Shown here: positions 8,391 to 16,235 of the stretch, piece by piece
How positions within the stretch are numbered: position 1 is the first letter of the stretch
Layout of the letters: each line of letters begins with the position of its first letter
DNA from: Propionibacteriaceae bacterium
GTDB taxonomy: Bacteria; Actinomycetota; Actinomycetes; Propionibacteriales; Propionibacteriaceae
Direction of reading: 5' to 3'
NCBI GenBank assembly: GCA_017306015.1
Contig: JAFKJK010000010.1
Location: forward strand, 124,001 to 188,000
Length of the DNA: 64,000 bases
Translations under genes and position numbers: made by a program
The notes under the pieces: generated by a model
Databases searched by the model: none
What the model saw: the letters and a program-made list of their open reading frames with translations, nothing else
Told to the model about the DNA's origin: nothing

Positions 8391-8657
8391 ATGTCGACGA
8401 TGAGCGCAAGTGAGGCGCGCAAGAACCTGTTCCCGCTGCTGGGTCGGGTGAACGAAGACCACGACGTCGTTCGGATCACGTCAAAGGGCGGCAACGCTGT
8501 CCTGATCTCCGAGGCCGACTACGAGGCCTGGCAGACCACGCGCCACCTGTTCTCGACCCCGGCGAACGCCCGCCGACTGCTGGGCTCGATCCAGGAGTGG
8601 CACGACGGCGAGCTGGTCACCGAAGCTCTTCCTGGGGACGCAGAAGGCGACGAGTGA
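8391..8657 (+). CDS. YefM/Phd-family antitoxin
   Basis: Antitoxin of 88 residues. N-terminal MSASEARKNLFPLLGRVNED followed by VVRITSKGGNAVLISEADYEAW is the Phd/YefM DNA-binding and dimerisation fold (typical 'sYseaR.nl..lld.V.ed...v.itr.g...vvlis..dy'). The C-terminal 35 residues would be the disordered toxin-neutralising tail. The start ATG at 8391 has AGGAGG 5-10 bases upstream. It overlaps the toxin start by 4 bases (GTGA), the usual coupling. It would neutralise the partner toxin and autorepress through the TGGTAC repeats upstream. Likely stabilises the island. Confidence 0.9.
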   Translation: MSTMSASEARKNLFPLLGRVNEDHDVVRITSKGGNAVLISEADYEAWQTTRHLFSTPANARRLLGSIQEWHDGELVTEALPGDAEGDE

Positions 8658-8914
8658 ACCTAGCCTTCACCCCGATCGGTCGGGATGACCTGGGCTACTG
8701 GGCCGATAATGACCGGGCGACCTACAAGAAGGTCCGCGCGTTGCTGAAGGAGGTCGTGCGGACGCCGTTCGAGGGCACCGGCAAGCCCGAGCCGCTGAAG
8801 TACCAACTCGGCAACGTCTGGTCCCGACGAATCACCCAGGAGCACCGCCTGGTGTACGCGGTCGAGGATGACCAGATCGTCGTACTGGCGGCTCTCTTCC
8901 ACTACGGCGACTGA
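8654..8914 (+). CDS. YoeB-family mRNA interferase toxin (Txe/YoeB)
   Basis: Ribosome-dependent mRNA endonuclease of the RelE superfamily, 86 residues. The start GTG 8654 overlaps the antitoxin stop. Visible family features: DDLGYWADNDRATYKKVRALLKEV (helical N-terminus), then TPFEGTGKPEPLKYQLGNVWSRRITQEHRLVYAVEDDQIVVLAALFHYGD, matching the YoeB pattern 'PfeG.GkPE.Lk..l.g.wSRRIt.ehRLVY.v....i.i......HY'. The catalytic candidates Glu, Arg-Arg, His and terminal His-Tyr are all present, so the toxin looks intact. Confidence 0.92.
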   Translation: MNLAFTPIGRDDLGYWADNDRATYKKVRALLKEVVRTPFEGTGKPEPLKYQLGNVWSRRITQEHRLVYAVEDDQIVVLAALFHYGD

Positions 8915-8954
8915 GCGCTGCAACTGCTGGGGGCCGTGTCGACCGAGCTCGGCT

Positions 8955-10202
8955 TCAGTCTCCGAATCCAGACGGTGTGAAAGAGGGCTGACCCGATGTC
9001 GGGTTCAGCGCCTCGGCCAGCCATTGGTCTGACACGTCAGCGGTCTTCGCCGTTCGAACGCTCATCTCGACTTTCAAGGAGTTGCCCGTGATCGTGCCAT
9101 GAGCGACTGGGATGCGACCGGCTGCCTCGCAGGCACGGATCAGGTCGATGGTGTTGGCGGAAGCGGTCGAGCCTAACTGGCCCACCAGATGTCCTCCCAC
9201 CCTGACCTCGACGACTGCTGCGGTGGAACGCGCACGCTGAATCTGAGCGGAGTGCAGCGTCGCTACGACGGAGGCGGACGTCCGGCCCATCAGCAACGGC
9301 GCCAGCACGTCCTGGTGCGCTTCCTCCCCAGAGACCTGCATTGACGACAGTGCCGGGAGGACCACGTACGGGACGCCCGGAAGCGGCGACGGCGGCTCGA
9401 CCTCGTCAGCTCGCGGCATCAGAAGAGTCACTCGTCCGTGCAGGCGTTCGCCTTTGCGCGCCCAAAGCCTTGCCGATACCTCGAGCGCCTCACCGCGCGA
9501 TCGGAGGCTGCGAATGATCGGCGTGTAGAGCGCGGCTTCGTTCTCTGCGAGGTAGCCGACGACCTGGCCGCTGACGACAACATCCATGAAGCCCGAGCCG
9601 TCAGCCGATTCGAGCACGAGGGCCGGTACATCGTTGAGTTCGACACCCGATTCCGTCACTGGCACGCCCGCCGTCGAATAGGCAGCGGCGAGTCCGCCTC
9701 GGTTCATGAACTCGCCCTCGACCTCGCATGAGTAGACGGTCCACCCCCAAGCTTGTACAGGCCTGAGGACAGCAGGCGGGGGAGCGGTCGCGAGACCGTC
9801 TGGCCTGACGTCGATTGAGCCACGACTGCAGTAGCCGGGAACACGGATCGTTCCGCCGGCAGTGTCGATCACCGGCGCGTACCTGACGGCGATCCGATGC
9901 GGAATGTAGCCGAGCTTTCGATTGCCTATCCAGGCGCCGATCGCGTTGGGGTCGTGCGGATTGCTGGGCTCTCGCTTGAGGCGCACCTCGACCGGGCCAT
10001 CTTCGGTGTAGTCGATCGCGCTGTGATAGGACGTGCCGACGACCGGCAGCCAAGTGCCATCTGATCCCGACTGGCCGACCGTGGAGGCGATCCCCACAGC
10101 GTCGACGGGCCGTCCCACCTCCGGTGCCGTAGGTTTGCGGCTCCTCGACCAGATGATGGCGATGATGGCAACAACAGCGACGGTAATCAGGAATGGGATC
10201 AT
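8955..10202 (-). CDS. Membrane-anchored HIRAN-domain protein
   Basis: 415 residues. One N-terminal TM helix (residues 3-19) is followed by a HIRAN domain at about 52-118: VVGTSYH ... LKREPSNPHDPNAIGAWIGNRKLGYIPHRIA, matching the family's 'l..ep.Np.D.nAi.V...g..iGyip' core. HIRAN domains bind damaged or 3'-ended DNA in HLTF-like helicases, but here no helicase is attached. The rest has two related segments (about 208-268 and 338-395), each with a V-V-V-x-G-x-x-V-G-x-L start, suggesting an internal duplication. It sits alone on the minus strand inside the island. Function unknown; a defence or DNA-sensing role is only an inference from location. Confidence 0.7.
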   Translation of the reverse strand: MIPFLITVAVVAIIAIIWSRSRKPTAPEVGRPVDAVGIASTVGQSGSDGTWLPVVGTSYHSAIDYTEDGPVEVRLKREPSNPHDPNAIGAWIGNRKLGYIPHRIAVRYAPVIDTAGGTIRVPGYCSRGSIDVRPDGLATAPPPAVLRPVQAWGWTVYSCEVEGEFMNRGGLAAAYSTAGVPVTESGVELNDVPALVLESADGSGFMDVVVSGQVVGYLAENEAALYTPIIRSLRSRGEALEVSARLWARKGERLHGRVTLLMPRADEVEPPSPLPGVPYVVLPALSSMQVSGEEAHQDVLAPLLMGRTSASVVATLHSAQIQRARSTAAVVEVRVGGHLVGQLGSTASANTIDLIRACEAAGRIPVAHGTITGNSLKVEMSVRTAKTADVSDQWLAEALNPTSGQPSFTPSGFGD

Positions 10203-10337
10203 CTCATCCTCGACAATAGTGAATCCGATACAAGCCTGTCATATCACTTGTGGACCTGCCGAAGGGTGGTTCTGGGCGATCCGGACCAATCCGGACGAGT
10301 CCGAGGAGCTGAAGGCCTGCACGATCTGTTGTCGACA

Positions 10338-11430
10338 TCACTTCAGGCCGAGGGCGTGAACGGCGTTCGTGTCGGGGTCGGCGACGAATGCCGTGCGTGT
10401 GGAAGAGTCGACGGCCACGGACTGGGCATCGATGTCGAGATCGATCGCCCGCGACTTGCCAGTCAAGACGTTGTACTCGCGGAGCTGCGCGCCATGTGCA
10501 ACGTAGAGCCGCTGTCGCTCTGAGTCAGCAGCGATGCCGCCCGCCCCGACGAAGGCGACCGAGACGCGCTGAAGCGTGCGGGTGCGGAAGGTGTAGGGCA
10601 CGCCCGACGCATTGCCCGCGTGGAGCTTGTGCTGTCCGGCATCAACAGTGATCGAGCCGGCCGAGTATGCGTCCAGGTGGGACAGGCGCCGGCCCGATGA
10701 GAGGGAGTACGACCAGATCGTGCCGTCCTCGTCGTGGGCGATGAAGAGTCGGCCCGCCGCTGGATCCGGGCAAGATCGGACGGCCCACGCCCGGTGGTGA
10801 AGGTGGCCGTCGTCTTGGGTGTCTTGAGGCTGATCGCGTACACCTTCTCGCCGGCGCGGTCGGCGACGTAGAGCGTGTTGCCCGGGACTACGATTCCGAC
10901 CGGTTTGCCGGCGACATCGATCGTGTCGACCACCGACAGAGACACGGTATCGATCAGCGTGACGTCGCCAGACACGTAGTCGGCGGTGTACCGGCGCTTG
11001 CTCTTAGCGTCAACCGCGACGTCTATCGGCTGCTCGCCCATCCTCGGAGCGCTCGTGGGTGCGGTGGTCGACGCGCTGGCCGCAGGGTGGTGACCGGCGC
11101 CGACGGCAGGAGCCTGCTCGTGGGGAACGACACCGGATGAGTGATGGCGCGCATGGCGAACGCGGTGGCGGTGAAGAACAGGATCGGTCCGAGCACCAAC
11201 GCGACCAGGACGACTATCAGAACTTCGCCGACGCCTGCCCTCTCGCGCCAACTGTCGCGGTGTCCGCGCGGGGGAGGTTCCCGCTGCCACCTCGTGGGTC
11301 CCGCGACAGCCGGGGTAGCGGCCGCAACCCCAAAGAGCGAGCCCGCCTGAGGCCCGCGCCGAGCCTTTCAGCACCATCGGTGCCAGGCAAACAGGGCAGC
11401 TCGGAACGTTGCCAGATGTCGCCGAGACGA
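10338..11430 (-). pseudogene. Broken zinc-ribbon / TM / YncE-like beta-propeller gene
   Basis: Reading leftward from about 11430, three parts can be joined only by changing frame. First, a topoisomerase-type zinc ribbon (CPVCLAPMVLKG ... WGCGRYPGCRGTHE). Second, a TM helix (EVLIVVLVALVLGPILFF) in a shifted frame near 11240-11150. Third, propeller blades with YncE-like repeats (IDVAVDAKSKRRYTADY, PVGIVVPGNTLYVADRAGEKVYAI) back in the first frame, shifting again near 10767 (DPAAGRLFIAHDEDGTIWSY onward) to the end at 10338. At least three single-base shifts are needed. The 5' end stops where the relaxase fragment begins, so a rearrangement probably removed it. The intact form would be a membrane-tethered extracytoplasmic propeller. 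Confidence 0.65.
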
Positions 11431-12882
11431 AGCTCTGGTGATCACCCGCCACAACGCTCGCCGCTTGCCGGTCGGAAGTCGTGACTGGGTGAAGATCGGC
11501 GACCGCTGGCGGGTGGCGTCCGTCGCGGCGGACGGCAGTCTGCGCGTCCAGAGCCTGCGCTTGAAGCACGCCGTGACGCTGCCCGCCGACTACGTGAGCG
11601 AATGGGTCGACCTCGGCTACGCCACCACCATCCACGGCGGGCAGGGGCTCACCGCCGACACCATGCACGGACTCGCGAGGGCGAGGAGTCGCGGCAGGAC
11701 CTCAACACGATGCTCACCAGCGGGCGGCAGGCGAACCACCTTTATCTGCAGGTCGTCGGGGACGGTGACCTGCACGATCTCGTCCACGCGGACGCGGTGC
11801 TCCTGCCCACCGCCGTCGACCGCCTGGAGCGCATCCTGTCCCACGACAACACGGCAGCGTCGGCCAGCACCCAGCTGCGGGATCAGCACGATCCTGCGCG
11901 ACTGCTCGCGCCGGCCGTGGCGCGCTACACCGACGCGCTCGGCGTCGCTGCCGAACAGGTGGTCGGCGCGGACGTCGGCCAGCGGCTCGACCAGGAGGCT
12001 GACAACCTCGTCCTGTGGCTCACGGAGTGCCCGGCGTGGGACACGCTACGGGCCGACCTGCTGGGGCTCGCCGCGGACGGCCACGACCCGGTGAGGCTGC
12101 TGCGGGAGACGGTCGGCATAGGGGAGCTGGACACTGCGCGGGACCCGGCCGCGGTGCTCGACCACCGCCTGCACCTGCTGGTACCCGACCAGGCGCCCGG
12201 GCCGCTGCCGTGGCTGCGCGGCGTGCCGTTCCGGGGCGCCCGGGACGAGGTGTGGGGGCCGTACCTGCAGCCCCGCGCCGACCGGGTCGAGGGGCTGGCA
12301 GGCGCGCTGCGGCGGGAGGTCCGTTCCCACGCGCGCCCTCCGGACTGGATGGTGCCGATGTCACTCACGCCCCGGATGTTCGAGAACGGAGTCCTGCCCG
12401 GCGACGTCGCGGTGTGGCGTGCGGTGATGGACGTGCCGGCGTTCGATCTGCGTCTCACCGAGGCGCCGGTCATGGGCGAGGCAGCGGAGCGCTGGCAGCG
12501 GGACCTCGACGCCCGGCTCGACCGATCGCTGGGCACGGGGGAGTGGGGACGGTGGCTCCCCGGCCTGAACCCGGCGCTCGCACGCGATCCGGAGCGACTG
12601 GTGATTGCGCGCAGGCTCCATGCTCTCGCGGAGAGGGGCGTCGACGTTCCTCAAGTGGTCGACCGCGCGCTTGCAGAGGGACCACTGCCCGCCGAGCATC
12701 CTGCCGCGGCGCTGTAGTGGCGCGTCGCCGGCATCGCCAAGGTCTGGCAGGGCTGGCCGTCCAAGGCCACGAACGAGGTCTGGGAGACCGTCACACCCCG
12801 GCCCGTCCCTCGGCCCGAACACGAACGCATGCCTGGCTACGGCCACGACCGGGACCGCGGCGGCCCTTCCATCGGCTTCTGA
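11426..12882 (+). pseudogene. Relaxase-helicase (MobF/TraA-type) C-terminal fragment
   Basis: The remnant begins mid-protein with DEALVITRHNARRLPVG and later GYATTIHGGQGLTADTMHGL, the late helicase motifs of TraI/TraA-like conjugative relaxases. Near 11690 the frame shifts, then about 370 codons of the actinobacterial relaxase C-terminal region follow (ESRQDLNTMLTSGRQANHLYLQ onward) to a premature TAG at 12715-12717, beyond which homologous-looking sequence (WRVAGIAKVWQGWP) continues in frame to TGA 12882. The N-terminal relaxase domain with its Tyr/His nickase motifs and the helicase Walker motifs are missing. The element once carried conjugative mobilisation functions and has lost them. Confidence 0.75.
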
Positions 12883-12908
12883 ACACCAACCACAACGAAG
12901 GAGAGAGA

Positions 12909-13115
12909 ATGTCCGTCATCGAGAGCACCAAGCCCGGCGCCTTCATCTCGCTGTCCGCGGCCGCCGACATCCTCGGCATCAGCGTCCACACGCTGCGGCG
13001 GCGCATCGCCGCTGGTGAGTTGCCGGCCTTCCGCACCGGGCGGCGCATCATCCGAGTCCGAGTGGGCGACCTCGAGAAGATGCTCCGGAGAGTGCCCTCA
13101 GCCGGATCTTGGTGA
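12909..13115 (+). CDS. Excisionase-like MerR/AlpA-type HTH protein
   Basis: 68 residues. ISLSAAADILGISVHTLRRRIAAGELPAFRTGRRIIRVRVGDLEKML is the winged-helix fold of small excisionases and helix-turn-helix domain 17 proteins (helix SAAADILGIS, recognition helix VHTLRRRIAAG, wing RTGRRIIRV). The ATG is preceded by a purine-rich GAAGGAGAG. Such proteins bend DNA at attachment sites to direct integrase toward excision, or act as small activators. It is intact although the integrase is not. It begins 26 bases after the relaxase remnant ends, the usual relaxase-to-xis order in actinobacterial elements. Confidence 0.75.
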   Translation: MSVIESTKPGAFISLSAAADILGISVHTLRRRIAAGELPAFRTGRRIIRVRVGDLEKMLRRVPSAGSW

Positions 13116-13257
13116 TCCGAGGATGCCCTGGCAGCGGCCAACTCCCTTGCTAGCCCCCTGGTGCTGCGGTTCAGTGCTATGGGCGCAGGAGTGTCACCAG
13201 CGGGTGAGAGACTCTCGCTCAGAGTCCAGCGCGTGTGCGCTGGACGAGAGGGGACTC

Positions 13258-13845
13258 ATGGGACACAAGGCGTACATCGCGTTCAAGACCGAGGACATGG
13301 CATACAAGGATGCGATAGGCGAACTGCAAAACATCGACTTCATCGACAAGTCTCTGACCGAGCCGATCAACTCGACTGACCAAGAGTACATCATGCAGAA
13401 GATTCGTTCAGATTACCTGTATGACTCGACCGTCACCATCTTCCTGATTGGGGAGTATAGCGCCGAGAACCTAGGTGAGTATGAGCAGTACTACATCAAG
13501 AAGGAGTTGCAGGCATCGCTGTACAGCAGTTCGATGCACTCGAAGAGCGGCATTCTGGGCATTGTATTGCCACAAATGAAATCCTCGATCTGGCAGGGCT
13601 CGACGACCTGTTGGAAATGCGGCAAGCAACACAGTATCGTGAAGATCAATGATTCTACCGTCGTGAGTGAGTTCAGCTACAACTACTACATCCCGGAAGA
13701 GGGTAAGTGCGCTTGGGGCGAAGATGACCGGTACTGCGTCTTGGTGACGTGGGACGACTTCGTTGCGGATCCAAATGGCTGGATTGACCAAGCGTTCGAC
13801 AAGAGACTCGAGCCAATCGCGAGCAAGACGAAGGTCCGTCCCTAG
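13258..13845 (+). CDS. TIR-like protein (DUF1863/MTH538 family, ThsB-like)
   Basis: 195 residues. I start it at ATG 13258 (GAGAGGGG lies 4-11 bases upstream). The N-terminal KAYIAFKTEDMAYKDAIGELQ and STVTIFLIGEYS match strands A and D of the DUF1863 TIR-like fold found in the Thoeris sensor ThsB. E83 in YIKKELQASL lies where the TIR catalytic Glu is expected (ThsB E85). The C-terminal half adds a CWKCGK zinc-knuckle-like pair and the family ending CVLVTWDDFVADPNGWIDQAFDKR. Expected activity: NAD+-derived signal production or NAD+ hydrolysis in the cytosol when triggered. GC is about 50%, far below neighbours, with AT-rich codons, indicating recent transfer. Its stop codon TAG abuts the ATG of the SLATT gene, so they form one operon. 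Confidence 0.85.
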   Translation: MGHKAYIAFKTEDMAYKDAIGELQNIDFIDKSLTEPINSTDQEYIMQKIRSDYLYDSTVTIFLIGEYSAENLGEYEQYYIKKELQASLYSSSMHSKSGILGIVLPQMKSSIWQGSTTCWKCGKQHSIVKINDSTVVSEFSYNYYIPEEGKCAWGEDDRYCVLVTWDDFVADPNGWIDQAFDKRLEPIASKTKVRP

Positions 13846-14736
13846 ATGACAGAGTTCGCCTCCAGTGGACCACTACAGTACCCGGCGCTCTTCGAGTCGG
13901 CCGAGTCAGAGTCGGCTGAGAGCCAGAAGCTGTTCTTCACCGTGCGGGCCGCTGAGTTGGCATCTCTTACGGCTGCAGCGGCGCTCGCTCTCGTCCCCAT
14001 CGACTGGGCAGGTCGAGCTGGCCCAATTCTGACGGTTCTGATGTTCGTTGTGGCACTCGGCGTGCAGGTATCGCGAGTTGGCAGCCGGGCCGAGCGCCGC
14101 TGGTATGACGCGCGGGCTGCGGCCGAGTCGATCAAGTCAGCTTCATGGCAGTACGCGGTCGGGGGTGAGGCGTTCCGCATCTCGGATACTCAAGCGGATG
14201 TGGTCTTTGTAGAACGGCTGAGAGATGCACTGCGGGGCCTCAAGCACTTGAACTTCGGTGCCGCGCGGGCTGATTGTGCGGCGGTGACGGAAAGCATGCG
14301 TCGTGTGCGGCAGTCTAGCCAGGCCGAGCGGTTCCGCGTGTATCGGGAGCATCGAGTCTCTGAGCAAGTAGAGTGGTACAAGAGCAAGGCGGATTGGAAT
14401 CGCCAGCGATCTCGAGTATTCGCCGGTATGACGATCGGTGTGGAGTTCCTTGCGCTTGTCCTTGGACTTTTACGAGTCACCGGAAGGGTTGATGTTGATC
14501 TACTCGGCGTGGCCACTACGGCAGCGGCGGGACTCGTGGCGTGGAGTCAAGCCAAGAATTACAGCCTCTTGGCGGAATCTTACGCCGTGACGAGTCATGA
14601 GATCCTACTAGTGTCCGACTCCATGAAGGCTGACGTCACTGAAGCGGCGTGGGCGCAGAGCGTGCATGATGCCGAGGCAGCCTTTAGCCGCGAGCACACG
14701 CTTTGGTCTGCTCGGCGACAAGGACAACAGGCGTAG
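13846..14736 (+). CDS. SLATT-domain membrane effector (two 2-TM units)
   Basis: 296 residues. First unit: TM helices near 38-52 and 57-76, then the SLATT core WYDARAAAESIKSASWQYA (86-104). Second unit: RVYREHRVSEQVEWYKSKADW (164-184), TM helices near 191-210 and 217-235, then WSQAKNYSLLAESYAVTSHE. These patterns (R..AE..K...W.Y; dQ..WY..kA) are those of SLATT/DUF4231 proteins, predicted by comparative genomics to form membrane pores activated by nucleotide signals from linked sensors. The ATG follows the TIR stop with no gap. Downstream it meets the integrase remnant tail to tail: its TAG at 14734-14736 directly abuts the opposite stop. GC is intermediate, about 57%. Together with the TIR gene it forms a sensor-plus-effector pair. 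Confidence 0.82.
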   Translation: MTEFASSGPLQYPALFESAESESAESQKLFFTVRAAELASLTAAAALALVPIDWAGRAGPILTVLMFVVALGVQVSRVGSRAERRWYDARAAAESIKSASWQYAVGGEAFRISDTQADVVFVERLRDALRGLKHLNFGAARADCAAVTESMRRVRQSSQAERFRVYREHRVSEQVEWYKSKADWNRQRSRVFAGMTIGVEFLALVLGLLRVTGRVDVDLLGVATTAAAGLVAWSQAKNYSLLAESYAVTSHEILLVSDSMKADVTEAAWAQSVHDAEAAFSREHTLWSARRQGQQA

Positions 14737-15891
14737 CTACGTCCTGCGGACGAGGTTTGAGAGGCTTTCGGCGATCAGCTGATCTCGCCCCTTGGCCGTG
14801 TGCTGATACAGAAGGGCGGCGTTGGCGGTGGAGTGCCCAAGCCTTGCCTGAAGATCGGCAAGAGTGGCTCCCTGCTGGGCTGCCATGACGGCGCCCGTAT
14901 GGCGGAGGTCGTGGAAGCGGAGATCAGAACGTCCCGCGATCTCGGCAGCCTTCTTGAAGTAGCTCGTGATCGTCGAGGGCCACTGCTGGCGTCCATTGGC
15001 GGCGGGGAAGAGCAGGCCCTCTTGACCGGGCGCGGCGTAGGTCTCGAGGTGTTGCTTGATGATCGGGATCAGATGGGGAGGGATCGCCACGTCCCGGATG
15101 CCGGCTTCCGACTTGGGCGGCTCGACCTGGATCTTGCGGTTCACCCAGACCACGCCGCGGCGCACCTGGATCACGCCGGTCCAGCGGCCACCGACGTGGC
15201 GCAGCTTGATGTCTTTGCGGCGCAGCTCGGCGATCTCGCAGCGCTCACCAAGAGGCGAGCAGCACCATCAGCTTCCACTTCTCGGGCATGTTCTCGACAA
15301 TCACGTCGAGTTACTCGATCGAGGCCGGCTCGAGCCGGCGTCGCTTCGGCTGGTTGCCGGCGCCGCGGATGTGCACCGGGCTGGCTTCGATCAGGTCCTC
15401 GTCAACGGCGCTGTTCATGATCGCCCGCAGCAGTCCGTACGCCTTCGAGTTCGCCCGCGGGGTGTCGCCGTTACCCTCCAGCGTGTCCTCGTACCACCGG
15501 CGCACCGCGCCTTTGGTGATGTCGCGCAGCCGCATCCGGCCGAAGGTCGGCACAGGTGGTGCGCCAGCGTCGCCTCGTAGTTGGCTCTCGTGGACGCCCG
15601 CAGCGGCTCGCCCTTGTCGGTGCGGCGCTTCGCGATCCACTTCTTCGCGTAGGTCTCGAAGTCGGGCGTCGTCGCCACCGCCCGCGACTTTTCGGCCCGA
15701 TGCCTCGGAGGAGACCACTCGTTGGCCTCGATCAGCTTGCGCTCCTCGTGGAGCCAGCCTTCGGCGTCGATCTTCGCCTGGAAGGTGGTCGGTGCCACGT
15801 GTCGAAGGAGGTCCGGACCTGTGTAGACGGCCTGGTGGCGGCCGGACGCGAGCTTGCGGATCGACCCGAACTCACGGCGTTCGCGGCCCAT
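14737..15891 (-). pseudogene. Tyrosine-recombinase integrase, disrupted
   Basis: N-terminus from ATG 15891 (MGRERREFGSIRKLASGRHQA, an arm-type binding domain), then a SAM-like core-binding domain, a frameshift near 15550, more core (FGRMRLRDITKGAVRRWYED), an in-frame TAA at 15313-15311 and a TGA near 15249, then another frameshift into the catalytic domain. Catalytic motifs are recognisable: EIAELRRKD near the first Arg region, HDLRHTGA (HxxR) and LGHSTANAALLYQHT (His and nucleophile Tyr). Each domain survives but the gene cannot give one protein. Position beside the tRNA and orientation fit the integrase of the island. No comparable lesions were noticed in the host genes of this window, which argues for real decay rather than sequencing error. 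Confidence 0.88.
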
Positions 15892-16020
15892 CGGAGCCTC
15901 CGATCCTGATTGCACGACGTGCGCCTGTCGTGCATCAGAGGGGTCTCTGATGCAACCTTCTGGCCTGTTGTGGCCCGCGCGCCCGAGGGTAAGATGCCTA
16001 GTGAACGAGCAGTAATCTGC

Positions 16021-16097
16021 TGGTGGGGCGGGTGGGGCTCGAACCCACGACCCAGGGATTATGAGTCCCTTGCTCTAACCTGCTGAGCTACCGCCCC
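16021..16097 (-). tRNA. tRNA-Met (anticodon CAU)
   Basis: On the minus strand a complete cloverleaf reads from GGGGCGGTAGCTCAG at 16097: D-arm AGCTCAGCAGGTTAGAGC, anticodon loop CTCATAA with anticodon CAT, T-arm GTGGGTTCGAGCCCCAC and acceptor CCGCCCC, discriminator A, and an encoded CCA (16023-16021). It is the elongator type rather than the initiator: the 1-72 pair is normal and the three G-C pairs of the initiator anticodon stem are absent. Its 3' end is the integration site of the island, and the gene is reconstituted intact. Confidence 0.95.
16025..16059 (-). other. Proximal attachment site within tRNA-Met
   Basis: The 35 bases covering the acceptor, T-arm and variable-loop side of the tRNA gene that are repeated at 8123-8157 (32/35 identical). 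Strand exchange probably took place within the shared CGACCCAGGGAT or TTCGAGCC core; which one cannot be told from one copy. Confidence 0.75.
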
Positions 16098-16235
16098 GGC
16101 GTCCTCAAGCTAGCCGGTGCCGACCGGCGGTGTCCAAGCGAGACAGGCGACCCATGTGCGCCCGTGGTTTCGCGATTCGGGCTCGGCGGGACGGCCCGGC
16201 CTAACTGGCGGCGCAAATGGGTCGCGTCGGCAGAC

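Larger units (their letters stand above)
8123..16059. mobile_element. Decaying integrative island in tRNA-Met(CAU), about 7.9 kb
   Basis: The boundaries are the imperfect 35-bp repeats at 8123-8157 and inside the tRNA-Met gene (16025-16059). A tyrosine integrase remnant lies directly beside the tRNA and a small Xis-like gene lies within. Cargo: toxin-antitoxin pair, HIRAN membrane protein, zinc-ribbon/TM/propeller pseudogene, relaxase/helicase fragment, TIR gene, SLATT gene. Base composition is heterogeneous, dropping to about 50% GC in the TIR gene against about 70% in flanking host genes. The integrase has frameshifts and stops, so the island is probably immobile by itself. The three mismatches between the repeats indicate age. 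Confidence 0.85.

Noticed and set aside
13258..14736. Canonical Thoeris system
   Set aside because: The TIR gene is ThsB-like, but the partner lacks the SIR2, SLOG or Macro domains of known ThsA proteins.
10338..15891. Frameshifts as pure sequencing errors
   Set aside because: Lesions include nonsense codons and truncations as well as indels and were noticed only in island genes; still, read-level data would settle it.
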